From Diplolepis rosae (Eukaryota > Arthropoda > Insecta > Hymenoptera > Diplolepididae): 64,000 bases of DNA. Shown here one piece after another: positions 1 to 11,314 of this stretch. The stretch covers positions 1,224,469 to 1,288,468 of the forward strand of contig JAPYXD010000450.1 in the NCBI GenBank assembly GCA_030998225.1. Reading direction: 5' to 3'. Numbering within the stretch: position 1 is the stretch's first letter; each line of letters opens with the position of its first letter. The position numbers were made by a program, and so were the translations under genes. The notes beneath the pieces were generated by a model. It ran no database searches, had not been told where the DNA came from, and saw only the letters and a list, made by a program, of their open reading frames with translations.

Positions 1-109
1 ATAGTCTCAAAAATAACTAATTTGGGGTGTTCGGTTTGTAATACAGTGTATCCGCAAACATTTACTGACGACTTAATCATTAAAGCAAACGTTGTATCCT
101 CCGTTACTA

Positions 110-1730
110 CACAGAGAGAAATTCCTGGTTACAGTAACCTGATGAATACTGTTAAATTTGTCTTTGACCACATTTTCAGGTCAGAACTGAGTTTGGAAGA
201 GTTGTACTCGTGTCCAATTTTTCTGGTTACAGGAACCAGAATTATTAATCACAGTGACCTGTAAGTTAGTCAAAGCGCTAAATGATTCTTTTTTTTCTGG
301 TTCCAATAATCACATTTTCTATTTACGAAAACCATATTTTCTGGTTTCAATAACCTTAAATTAGCTTGTTCGTGTGTGTTATAGATTATTAAATAAATAA
401 ATATTTGATAATTAAAAATATAATTAATAAAAAATATTTCATTAAATTTTGAATAATAATTTTTAGAGAATAAATGTAGTTTAAAATACTTCTTTTTTAT
501 TCAAGAAACTCATACTGCTTATTATTTTACTATATGTTTTACAAAGGAAAAGAATAATTGTGGTGCCAACATAATACAACGTAGATTTAGAGATGAAGGA
601 AGAAATTGAAAAAATTCTTGAAAAGGTGATGATACATGCTTCATAATATTTTTTTTGTGCCAGAATTATTCTCTCCCGTTGTAGAAAATGTAGCGAAATA
701 AGCAGTAAGATTTTACATTGATACAAAACAACCATTGACAACTGAACTTAATATGAAGTTAGCTGCAGACTAGCCCGTGATAAATCGAGATAAATCGAAC
801 CTTACTGCCTCGAAGCCACCCCAGTAAGAAGGCTTGAATTGAATAGAATTTAAAATTTCACAGTTTAACGTGAAAGTAGTGATTTTTTTATTTTACTTAA
901 TACCTGATTTTTCCCTCAAGTCTAATTCACGTTTAATTTGAACGAATTCTACTTTATATTAAGAAGAGATTGTGTACTTTTAATTCCAATATTTGAAATG
1001 AAATATTTGTATGAACCTCATACATTTTAGAAAGTTATAAATAAATATATAAACAATTGAATATCTTTTAAACGTCAACTTGATTTGAAAGTGTTGGTTA
1101 AATAACAGTGAAAATGTAACTTATTACAGAGGTTTAATAAAGAAACGTGTTCACAGTATTTTTATCTGTCACTCTCTCACCCTTTATTTCCAGTCATCAA
1201 AAAATTGAAATTATTATTCAAATATTTGGTTGCGTAACAAAAAATTTATTTTAATTCCACAAAGTAGAATAAAATTGCTATTAGTTTCTTCGCATTCTCG
1301 TATTTTTTGATTCCCTTTAATTCACTTCCTTTTCTTTTCCTATTTGATTAACATGAATTGGATTATGCTTTTTTTCTTTTACCACTAACAGAATAAGACA
1401 CAAAGGAAAAATCAGGTACTAAATGGAATTAATTTTTTTAATCCTATTCAATTCAAGCCTTCTTACTGGGACTACAATTTTCAGGTTCCTGTAACCACAA
1501 ATCTTTAACAGATATAACTTGAAATTGTGCTTAAAGACATTTTTAACTGTGACGTGTGGTTACTGTAATCAGAAATAGGAAATCGTATTGAATCTGGTTA
1601 TTGCAACCAGTTTTCAGGTTATTGTTACGAGATCGTTTGTCACCCAGACTGTGCTTTTTAGTACTGGTGACCATATTCAATTCAACCAGATTTTTCTGGT
1701 TAATGTAACCACGACTTATTTCTCTCTGTG
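110..1730. mobile_element. TA-flanked TIR element with GGTTAC palindrome clusters
   Basis: Both ends carry the inverted repeat CACAGAGAGAAAT, each flanked by TA (108-109 and 1731-1732). Removing the element leaves one TA and restores a continuous env frame, which supports the boundaries. Subterminal zones (124-350 and 1480-1713) are packed with imperfect palindromes built on GGTTAC-N-GTAACC. No transposase ORF is visible, so it is non-autonomous. A TA duplication suggests mobilisation by a Tc1/mariner-like enzyme, which is inference. A different TIR element sits inside it at 820-1470. Confidence 0.75.
820..1470. mobile_element. Nested 651-bp non-autonomous TIR element
   Basis: The left end begins CCCAGTAAGAAGGCTTGAAT and is matched by its reverse complement at 1444-1470, giving a 27-bp terminal inverted repeat. 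A second inverted block pairs 883-915 with 1404-1426. No ORF of note is present. Target duplication is unclear (possibly AC). It lies between the two palindrome clusters of the 110-1730 element, so it is the younger insertion. Confidence 0.7.
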
Positions 1731-2414
1731 TAGTGAGTACACTGCCTGAACGCGATTATGAACTAAATCATCAATTTCATTTCTATAACCTTCATACAAA
1801 ATACTATAATAGTGAAAATTACAATTATTTGTAGGAATAGAATTCCAAAACGTATATCCACTTTGTACATCTATGCATGCTGCATCAGACAACATACAAT
1901 GTGTACCAGAGCGCAAGTATATCAGATTGTTATTCGAATTTACTGTTGCTTTTTGCTCTTTTAGAGTTATTTTTAAAGTACCCTGTATAACAACAGACTC
2001 CCAATCCCCATGAGGATCTGAATATGCTACTCCGTTACATCTTCCTTAATTATCTAAGTAACCTGCATAAAGTATAGGGTGTGACGTGCTATTTACCTTA
2101 ATTTCGCTAATGATGTGGTTGTTAAACCCTAGTATTCCGGTATTATAAAGTTTCTTACAACTTTCGTTACTTATATCGTATATGTTTTGACGCTCGCCAT
2201 GTTTCACAATCGAAATGAGTGAATAGATCCCGCAATAAAAAACAGTTCTATGTATCTCAATTTTACATTGTATGGCTTGAGTTTCTGTAAAGTCGTTGAG
2301 TTGTAATATTTAGTGAGTATGATCCGCAATCATACCCTATTAATGCTGTAGTGGCATGGACCAGCAATGCAATTGCTAATGACACGAACATCTGTAATCA
2401 GAACATGAATAAGG

Positions 2415-3792
2415 TTATTCATCTTCTGAATGTTTTTGTCTTGCTCTAACTTTGATCTCTTGATTAATGTGTGACACTTTCAATCTATTAGCGTGTACCA
2501 CCTTACTGTTCCCTTTGAATTTAATTTTGATATTGTTTTTACTTATAACCTCTAATATTCTACGAGGACCCGTATAATTATTCCCAAATTTGCCTGGTTT
2601 CGGCCCTTTTAACAAAAAGACGTAGTTACCTACCTTGAAATTTTTATCGTTCAATTTCCTATCATAGTAATTCTTGGATCGTTGTTTATCATTTACAAGA
2701 TTATTAAAAACTGTTGTTCTTATTTCTAACAGGCGCATGATAATTCTTTTATGTATCCTTGATAGGTTGGTTGCAAATCATCCTCTCGGAGTGGTTCGCA
2801 TGACGGTAACCCAGCTAATCGTCCAAAAACCACTTCGAAAGGCGTATTTCTAGTGCCTTCATGCACGCATGTGTTGTAATTGAAAATTGCAATATCAACC
2901 CACTGATCCCACTCACAATCCTTCTTGGAATATTGCTTTGAAAATTCCCCTAGTGCATGATGTGAACGTTCTAATGAACCATTGGATTGTGAGTGAAATG
3001 CGGTGGTTTTTATTCCTTTGATTTTGAATCGTTTTGCAATCGTTTGAATTAAGCTACTAAGGACATTTCGTCGCTGATCGGTCAAGATAACCTTAGGTGT
3101 TCCAAAAATACATACGAACCTTTTTATAAATGCGTCGGCTATAGCAGTAGCTAAGACATTTGGTAAAGGCACAGCAATGCTAAATTTTAATAACTGGTCG
3201 TGTATCGTCAGTATGTATTCGTTATTGTCTTGAGGTTCTAGGCAGAGGGCCTACTATGTCCAGAGCAATTTTCTCGAAAACTGTACCGGGTGTGTCTGTT
3301 ATTACTATGGTTTGTTAGGTCTCAAGTCTGACTAACTTCTTCGATTGACAGTGTATGCATTGTTGTATACGTCTTTGTACGTCTTGTTTCAAATTTTCCC
3401 AGTAAAAATCCTGTCGGATTCTATGAAAGGTTTTTGATACCCCTCTATGACCTCCTATTGGCGAGTCGTGAAGTTCCTTACAGATTTGATTTAGGCTATG
3501 CTAAATTCTTTTATATTTTTTGCTATCAAAGATTCGCGTAAAAGTGCGAAACTGTCACGTAGATTGTTTTTAATTATTTTTTGTGATTCTGGGTTTTCTT
3601 CTCGAATACATAAACCGAACAAGTACTTGTTTTTATTTCTCCTAGTTTCGCTGATGTTGCCTACGCTTACTGTTTATTTAGCCGAGATTTTATTTGATTC
3701 AATTAATACGCGACTACACTTGTCACAAGGACTTCCATCACTAGCTATAAAGTATGCAATATTATATTTACGAAATTGTAACAACTCTTTAC
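2415..3792 (-). pseudogene. Ty3/gypsy integrase and linker remnant (element A)
   Basis: Minus strand, in order: a linker fragment (3790-3500), an HHCC zinc-binding domain (3490-3310), a DDE core (to 2726) and a GPF/Y-type C-terminal domain with YTGPRRILEV (2738-2415). Core motifs seen are LDIVGPLP, LTDQRRN (normally DQG) and GSLERSHHALGEF. Decay includes in-frame stops near 3690, 3500 and 3310, a frameshift near 3235, and separation of core from C-terminal domain near 2726-2738. The Env remnant follows. The coding sequence stops abruptly at 3792, where the 2.6-kb unit begins. Confidence 0.88.
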
Positions 3793-5788
3793 TGTTACGT
3801 ACAGGTATTATTAATTTAGATAAAATTCATAAAAGGTGAAAACAATTACCCTTAATATATTTTATCAATTAGTAAAATGAGTACGCGGAGGTCGTCCAAA
3901 CTGCCGAATTTAGTTAATATAAATATTAACTGAATTCGTTTATTATTATGTGGGGTCGTTGGTCTTCTACTCTCGGACTGAGAGTGTATTCTTCATGTTT
4001 CCGCTGATCACCTTTAATTTTGAATAGTAAGAAGAGGGGAAAAGGTGCCTTGAATAAAACTAAATCAGGCGGCAATTATTCGCATTAATAAAAGATAGTT
4101 TTATTTTCAAAAAGAAGGAAACGAATAATCCGAGATGAGCACTTTGGATATAAATCAAGAGAAAAACAAGTCAGAAATATAAATTGTACTTTACCACAAT
4201 TAAGGCTTTATTCCTAGGTTCTTAATCCGACCAGATCGCTGGAGAGCAGGAGCAAGAAAGAGAGTGCGTTCCCGTTGCAGAAGTCCTCAGTTATCCGGGC
4301 CAAACTTCATTTTTTATATTTGTGGTTTCCAAAAGAAACCACTTTGGTCCTTTGCGTAATGCATACACACACAATGTTTTCCACTTTTCTTTTAGGTTTA
4401 ATAAGAAAATATAACGGTTGGCTTTCAACCAGAAAAGGGTCGAGTGCTTTTAAACTCGCTCTTTCCACCGCTAAAATTTCCCTATTAAATCTAATTCAAA
4501 TATTTTTGTGAAAATTATCACTACCGTTTTGAGATTCGGTAGTATTAATTTTCTGCGATTTCTCGCTGCTTTGTGCCGTTTTATTTTGGTGAAGAAAAAC
4601 CGCGAAAAACTGGATTTGGACTATAAACAGTCCGCCGAAGATTTTCGTTGATACACGTTCGATGCGACTGCCAAGAGGCTATCACTAGATAATCGTTTAC
4701 GAGTTACCCTCAACTAGTGAAACAGGTATACCGACCGTTCACGATCAACGAGTTGGACCTTTTAAATGGTCCGCCGAAGATGAATTTAATTTCGATATAT
4801 TCAAAATAAAAGAATTGCTTCCGTCTAGATGAAGACTTTTGTGTTTTACGTCCGACCGACACAATTCTAAATAAATAATTTCGGTAGAAAGACTTTTACG
4901 GTTTCAATCAACTACGGAGAATCTAGGAACTGTCGATCTAGACCGCAGACGGGCAAAAGTAGAGAAAAGTATATTCCCTACTGTCCTAGTAGTTCCGAAT
5001 AGTACCGGTTTGCTCGAGTAACTGCAAATTTTGGCTTGGCGTTGATCTGTTTTACTGATTCATCGCGAGGTGAACATGGTAAGGTTTTTTGATGATTAAG
5101 GAATCTATGATTGGACAAGGAAATAATTGTAGGGAGGTTTTAGGAATTTAGATGGACTTTGTGCCATGCTGATTCAGTTATTGCACCATTTGCTGATTTT
5201 TAGGTGTCGAATATTTCTCCCCTATTTCCACACTTGTCATGAGAAAGGAAATGCGCTCATCGAATTTTAGTATTTGATGCATTGTCATCAAATTGTAGAA
5301 ACGATTTTCGTTTCCAATATATTTCATACTAAATTGAAATATACATTTAATTAGTCTAGGCTTATAATCATTATATGAATTATAAAGCCTTACATAATTA
5401 TTTTAAATATTCAGATGAGTCTTTTAGGTTTTGATTACAAAAAGTACGTGGCCTTTATTGTGGGAGATCAGCTGGCTAAAGCATCTAAGCAAGGATAGGC
5501 GCACGAGAAGGAAGTGTGAAAATGGAATGTATGCTAGCCTCGCGATGCACAGCAGAGCACATCAAAAGTTTCCAAAAGAGATGGGTATATGGGGCATATG
5601 CATGGGCGAACGAAGAAAGGAAGTGACAAACGACAGAAAACTATTGGCAGACTGCAGAAAGGCAGAGGGGATAAACAAAACGATCGAGGCGTTCATGGTG
5701 GTGAAAATGCTAAAAGGCGTCGTAGAAGCGTAGCATAGTCTGCATAGTAGACTGTTGTAAATATTGAATATTATTGTTTATTTCTACA

Positions 5789-6443
5789 ATGGTTAGTAGT
5801 TGTTGTGTATTTAATTGTAAAAATACACACGAAAATAGTACGTGTGAATTTTACAAATTCCCTAGACATGCTTACAAAAAAAATCAAAAGGAAAAGTGGA
5901 TTGCTGCTGTACAGCGAGTTCAGTAAGATACCATAACCAAACTTTTAGTCAGCGGCAATGCCTTCAATACAATACTTGTGTATTTACATTTAGACGTTTT
6001 TTTCTAGCCCGAATGGATCTAAATGGATTTTAAAACCACATCATGTTATATGCAGTGAGCATTTTGTCGGGTATAAAAAATCAGATTGTTATTTAAGCCC
6101 TAGCTACATTCCAACTGTATTCTCTTCTGAAGGTCGAGATGAAGTTAATGAAAAGCGCGTACTTAACAGGTATAAATAGATGATTTGAGTGTATTGCTAA
6201 TGTAATATATTGTTTATTATAAAAAAATTATTTATTTTTAGACACAAACGATTTTTAAAACGGAGAATGTCAAACCAAATAACGAAAAATTTGAAAAAGG
6301 CTTGTGTTGTTTTGGAGCAACATCAAGTTAATTACTCAAATTTTAAAAACAAAAGTTTATATATTTTGGACACAAACATGGAAAAACTCAACCAAATTGT
6401 TCACATGAACTTGATACTTTCCTTAAGTATCACTTGCTCTTGA
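5789..6443 (+). CDS. THAP-domain protein, three exons, apparently intact
   Basis: Exons 5789-5922, 6008-6169 and 6242-6443, joined by GT-AG introns of 85 and 72 bp that keep one open frame of about 165 residues. The THAP zinc finger is complete: N-terminal Cys residues (CCVFNC), FPRH, a conserved Trp, HVICSEHF supplying the Cys-His pair, and the closing IPTVF motif. Exon 3 encodes a basic, possibly coiled-coil tail with no catalytic motif. THAP domains bind DNA; here it probably recognised transposon ends. It lies in a TIR element next to a convergent gene fragment. It may be an N-terminal piece of an ISL2EU transposase acting only as a DNA binder. Exon limits are read by eye. Confidence 0.72.
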
Positions 6444-6499
6444 TTATACAATTTCAAGAAGAATAAATAATTGAACATTTTAAAACTTTTACTCACAAT

Positions 6500-7080
6500 T
6501 AACTTCGTAGAGTATGGTGTCGAAGATACTGATGCTTGTCTAATTATATTAGCAGAGATTGTATAATAATTTACATCAATTTTATGCTCTTCTTGCACAA
6601 ATCGAGCATGTCCAGCTTCTACTAGAGCTTTACCTTTCGACATTGTTTCAGGTTGGAACTGAATTTTATGAGATATTTTTTGAAACCCAGTTTTAATTAT
6701 AACATTCATAATTCATCTAAAAGAGAAAAGATTTCATTCATATTACATTTTTTCAAATCAAGTTTTCATATGGAATGACAGATTAAGAATTATAAAACTA
6801 TGAAAACATTAATATATTTTGCAATTTTTCATTTTATAAGTATATACTTATTACTTAGTCTAATATTTACATTTTAATAACCTAGAATGACGCAGTGAAA
6901 ATTAATAGTTACACTAGAAAATTTTACTTACTTTCAGTTTTCTATTCCCCACGTATTTAAAAACATTATTATTCTCTTTTTCAAACTTATTACTTTTATT
7001 TATACGAGCTTTTATTAAAAATCTCATAAAAGCTGAACCTTTATCAATGTTATTCTTCCGACGCTTTCGAACGCTTTCAC
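6500..7080 (-). pseudogene. SWIM/YqaJ-type protein fragment, N-terminal exons only
   Basis: Two coding pieces on the minus strand: one ending at a donor-like GTAAGT near 6928 (KYVGNRKLK) and one from 6709 to a donor-like GTGAGT near 6500. The second contains GKALVEAGHARFVQEEHK and later TPYSTKLI, a pattern I associate with the region before SWIM zinc fingers in insect YqaJ-type proteins. The SWIM and nuclease exons are absent. The direct splice between the two pieces reads into a stop, so it is broken or mis-modelled. It converges on the THAP gene within the same TIR element, matching the two-gene layout of ISL2EU elements. Confidence 0.45.
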
Positions 7081-8658
7081 CGAGAGCGGCGCTACCTGTA
7101 TTTCTGCAGTCGGCCAATAGTGAGATACAGTGCATGAGTGTACGCGCGCTGGATATCTCTCCCTCTTCCTCTCTCTTATGCTCTGTTTTCTTCTCTCGCG
7201 CTCTCTCCTTTTGCTTCCACTTTCCAGTAGAAATATTGATAATGTCGATCAATGTTTTCATAGATTTAGATATTTCTGAAAAATACATCTTATGCGATGA
7301 TGTGACAGGCCACTCGCATGAAGTTATAGTTATAATTATTGGCGACAATATTAATGGTTTTAAATGAATTAACATCATATAAAAGCATTATAAATATTAA
7401 TAGTAACATTAATATCAATAAAATAATGCATTAGGAATTTCCTGAATTTAGATACTCCTGAATTAACAATCTATGCGATCATGTGACAGGCCACTCGCAT
7501 TAAAAAATCGCAGTTTTAGTTATTCGCTTTTACCTGTAAACATAAACTCACATTCATACGCAGGTGCACAAGCCTGCACGTACATCAATATATATATATT
7601 AACACGCATCAATATAATGCATAATATAACGCAATATGGGCGTGATATATAGCATTAATGATATAATTACAATGATATTAATAGTGATATCAATATTAAT
7701 ATAATAATGTATTAGGAATTTCCTTCCCGAATCAACCATTTGCTGAAAGTTCCTTGACCCGAGAAACGATAAGCTGCATCAGCGACCTTGTCAAGGTGCT
7801 CGGTTACGGGCGCTTCGAGTGGCATGCAATTTATGTAGAAATTTATATTATAATTTTGGAAAAAACTGGAGATTCGGGAATGAAATCCCAAATTCACATT
7901 GTTGGAATTTAATTTTAGTACGATATTCGATGCGTAGGATTTCCCTGCAATGGCGTGCCCCTGCCTATTACACTGAGAAAAAATCCTGGGCATAGTGACG
8001 TGATATATGTAGTTGAAAATGTCCTTAACTACTTTTTGTGGCTGAATTCAAGCAATGGTTGACCCGTCAATGTAGGTACTAAAAGTGGTCGCAGTGACTA
8101 AGTAATGTAGTCACAGCGTTGAGTGAAGATAGGTATAGAGGAGACATCCAGGGCAATTGAATGGTCCAAACCTTGCGGGGAAAGACGCCAGGGGTCTGTA
8201 AAGTTCTGGAACCAACCACGGGGATCGACACTTTCGAAATTCGACAAAATCTCACGGATAAGAAGTAAGTTGTAGGAGTAAGGCCCAAACTTGTGTTGGT
8301 GAGTCTGCTGTATTCATGATGCGTCAGGTAGTCCTCGTCGATTCAACCCTAGCTTGTCGACAGAATTTCACAAAATAGCTTTTTACCTCTTTTCCTTCTA
8401 CTTCGCTCCTTACTAGTCTTTTCCTAATATCGGATATATACTTTTTAAAAATATATATATAAAATTAAAATAGTAGATTGTATTGACCCTTGATTTAATT
8501 CATAATACTTCTAAAGCCAATGCAAACGTACTAAGTATTATGAATTATATATATAAAATAATACACAAAAGAGTATATGTAAAATATTTTATATTATAAT
8601 TTTTAGAATATAATATATATATAAGATTATGTATTATATTATATTTTATATTATAAAT

Positions 8659-9054
8659 TGTTGGAAATACTAGCTTTTAAGTCAAAAGCAATTTATTGAA
8701 CAAATATAGAAAGTTAAGGCTAGGAAAGAAAGGCCCTTTTTAGGTTCATAGTTTTATGACTAGCTCGGGTTACAACGCTTGACGCTGTGACATGTCACTC
8801 GTCTAGAATTTTATGGAGAGCTTAGCCGTCTGGAGTCTGCATGTACTTATAGTAAAAGGAACCATTGTTTTTCTGACAGAATGCAGACTGCATTCCCGAT
8901 AGCTAGCAAATCGCTCTAGCTCTAGCCCTTAGTCCTTTGACTGGTTCTCCTAGAGATCAGACGTGCGTCTTTCCTTGTGCTACTCAGAATAAATTATAAA
9001 GTTAAATTCAAATATTCTGAGTTTTTGTTTCATTTAATTCACCCATTTCCAATA
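8659..9054. mobile_element. Solo LTR, Ty1/copia-like
   Basis: A 396-bp block starting TGTTGGAAATAC and ending CATTTCCAATA, inverted ends typical of copia-type LTRs, with the final CA changed to TA. A perfect 5-bp duplication TAAAT flanks it (8654-8658 and 9055-9059). It sits in a run of TATATTATAAAT-type AT repeats that continue on both sides. An AATAAA-like signal lies near 8988. No internal retroelement sequence is present, so it is a recombined solo LTR. Orientation is not decided. Confidence 0.72.
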
Positions 9055-9236
9055 TAAATTTTATAATATAATATATATAAAATATTTTATATTATAAATT
9101 TTGTATTATAATATATAAAAGAATATATATAAATATTAAATATATATAAATAAACCATGTATTAAAATCAACAATTTTTTTTTTTGAAATTTATTACATA
9201 TTTATTGACAAATTGTTTTCAATATTCTCTCTTTAT

Positions 9237-10696
9237 CTTGATTACAATACTGAAGACATATAGAAAATGGAAATAAATTATCAATGATGATATTTTGAAA
9301 GTTTAATTTTCATACAATATAATTTTCGTTTATACAATACGGTTACAAAGTTAATATTATTCTCTATAGGGATACAATAATAATTGCTTTTTTAAAAAAA
9401 TTTACAATTCTTAGAAAAATTAAAATTAAAACAAAGTATTGCTTTTAATATATAATAATTTGTTAGAGAATGTTAGAGAAAAAAGATTCTCTACAACTTG
9501 ACCGTTTCCGATTTTTGAAAATGAATTCTTTAATGGCTGAAATTATGAAAAAACAGTTTTTCAAAACAAAATTATAAATATCAAATACAAGCACTTGCAG
9601 GTGCAAAGTGTAGGCGTTATAAACGGATTTTTACAGAGGATCAATAAAATCCTGACTTAGTTTCTGGATCTACAGAATTATGACATGGAAGAATATTGTT
9701 ATTTGTACGAATGCATCAATATTTTTCTTTGGATTTAAAAAAATTTGATTGCAAACTAGTTTCTGTAAATTATCTGCCTTAATTTAGTCGATTCAATGGA
9801 ATTTAATAAATAGAATTTATTCAATAAAAAATAAATGACAGAATTTACGTAAATCAATTATTTGAGTCCCAGCAATTTTTAATTATGATTAAAAATGTTT
9901 TTTTATTACTTAAACAGAGAAAAATCATTTCAATTAATCTACGGTAAAGAAGTAATAAAGTTAAAATGATTCATTTTTTATTTTTGGTTTGTAATATGTA
10001 ATAACTTCCAAAAAAAATTGTGAATATTTTTATTTTTTCAACATATAAATCCGATCTTAGAAAAAGACAAGTCAAGAACGAAGTAGAAGGAAATTCATTT
10101 ATTTTTTATTGAATAAATTCTATTTATTAAATTCCATTGAATCGACTAAATTAAGGCAGATAATTTACAGAAACTAGTTTGCAATCAAATTTTTTTAAAT
10201 CCAAAGAAAAATATTGATGCATTCGTACAAATAACAATATTCTTCCATGTCATAATTCTGTAGATCCAGAAACTAAGTCAGGATTTTATTGATCCTCTGT
10301 AAAAATCCGTTTATAACGCCTACACTTTGCACCTGCAAGTGCTTGTATTTGATATTTATAATTTTGTTTTGAAAAACTGTTTTTTCATAATTTCAGCCAT
10401 TAAAGAATTCATTTTCAAAAATCGGAAACGGTCAAGTTGTAGAGAATCTTTTTTCTCTAACATTCTCTAACAAATTATTATATATTAAAAGCAATACTTT
10501 GTTTTAATTTTAATTTTTCTAAGAATTGTAAATTTTTTTAAAAAAGCAATTATTATTGTATCCCTATAGAGAATAATATTAACTTTGTAACCGTATTGTA
10601 TAAACGAAAATTATATTGTATGAAAATTAAACTTTCAAAATATCATCATTGATAATTTATTTCCATTTTCTATATGTCTTCAGTATTGTAATCAAG
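9237..10696. repeat. 601-bp near-perfect inverted repeat with 258-bp spacer
   Basis: Arms 9237-9837 and 10096-10696 are equal in length and match as reverse complements over every stretch compared by eye. Transcription through it would give a 600-bp hairpin. The outer end of the right arm abuts the inverted motif at 10697-10723, so it is built into the TIR element. The only ORFs are mirror-image shadows. Confidence 0.88.
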
Positions 10697-11314
10697 TCTC
10701 CTCTATACCTATCTTCACTCAACGGTCACAGCGACTATGTAATGTTGTCACAGTCACTATATGTAAGTGTCAACTATAAAGTTATGTAAAATCAAATTCC
10801 TAAAATCAAATGCATGAAATCACTACGTGGAACATTGTATTTTTCATAGCACCTCTTTTGAAAATCTGTTTGTCGGCATCTGTAGAGCGGATTAAAACTT
10901 TAAAAGTAGTAAGATTTAAAATCACCGTTTCGAGCCGCTCGACACTTCAAATCAAATTCTCAAAAGAGTTGCTATCAGTTGCTATGAAAAATAATATGCA
11001 TTACTCGAAACAATACTCAGCGAATTCAACGAGTGTGAAGTTTGCTCCACTGGTTATAGCGACTACGTTATTCTAGCTATGACAACTCAATGTTTCAAGT
11101 TCACATAGCTAGGTTTAAGAGTTAAGGACAATTTCAACGATGTTAACTAGTCGCCACGACCAGGTATTCAGAATATGGCTACCATGGCTACAAATCATGT
11201 TACTGTAGCCATAGGTCAAGTAGCAACAACAAGTCTCCCTCGTTACAGTCACTTTTTTATTTCCAACTACATTATTCCTAGTCATTATGACCAGATGCTA
11301 TTTTTCTCTGTGTA

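Larger units (their letters stand above)
1..2391 (-). pseudogene. Env-like glycoprotein remnant (chuvirus glycoprotein-like) of gypsy element A
   Basis: Read on the minus strand directly downstream of the integrase remnant. It starts at an ATG near 2391 that follows a splice-acceptor-like pyrimidine-AG. The first residues are hydrophobic like a signal peptide, then come a GYDCGS motif and a Cys-rich ectodomain. The reading frame breaks near 2263, is open at 1916-1733, is interrupted by the TE at 110-1730, and continues in frame from 107 past the window edge. I recognise this Cys pattern from the envelope that insect LTR elements appear to have taken from chuvirus-type glycoproteins; that assignment is from memory and moderate. 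The order integrase then Env, with an acceptor at the Env start, fits a retrovirus-like element making Env from a spliced mRNA. Broken and not functional. Confidence 0.55.
5645..7116. mobile_element. ISL2EU-like DNA transposon derivative (AT target duplication)
   Basis: Inverted ends TGGCAGACTGCAGAAA and TTTCTGCAGTCGGCCA are flanked by AT on both sides (5643-5644 and 7117-7118). Copy 2 of the host unit (41085-41090) has the same sequence without the insert and with a single AT, a direct empty-site proof. Inside are a plus-strand spliced THAP gene and a minus-strand gene fragment resembling the N-terminal region of SWIM/YqaJ-type proteins, facing each other. A THAP transposase plus YqaJ nuclease with AT duplications is, as I recall, the hallmark of the ISL2EU (IS4EU) superfamily. 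The middle appears deleted, leaving no catalytic domain. Confidence 0.7.
3793..7864. repeat. 2.6-kb dispersed unit, copy 1 (interrupted)
   Basis: Closely similar to 39238-41835 in the same orientation, apart from the extra 1.47 kb at 5645-7116. Both copies start at TGTTACGTAC and end in a GGAAAAA run. The unit holds a TATA-like GGACTATAAA, a possible splice donor after GAACATG near 5074-5080, an acceptor-like site near 5425 and two degenerate copies of GTGACAGGCCACTCGCAT about 190 bp apart (7300, 7480). Short ORFs at 5431-5733 and 7712-7993 recur in copy 2 but match nothing I know. Class unknown: no obvious TIR or LTR ends and no enzyme domain. Confidence 0.7.
7971..11312. mobile_element. TA-flanked TIR element with GTCAC/GTGAC palindrome clusters
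   Basis: Ends CACTGAGAAAAAAT and ATTTTTCTCTGTG are inverted repeats with TA on each side (7969-7970, 11313-11314), the same end type as the element at 110-1730. Subterminal zones (8090-8150, 10697-11300) are rich in imperfect palindromes on GTCGC/GTCAC...GTGAC/GTAGTCAC; 8118-8145 is repeated inverted at 10697-10723. Inside are a solo LTR (8659-9054) and a 601-bp inverted repeat (9237-9837, 10096-10696). No transposase is seen. The 88-codon ORF at 10810 has no recognisable domain. Confidence 0.68.

Noticed and set aside
5431..5733. 100-codon ORF repeated in the second copy of the unit (40875)
   Set aside because: Present in both copies only because the DNA is duplicated; no family recognised, and an alternative frame (FDYKKYVAFIVGDQ) looks equally coding but has stops.
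5645..7116. THAP element as a P element
   Set aside because: P elements make 8-bp duplications; the empty site shows a 2-bp AT, and the partner gene resembles YqaJ-type proteins.
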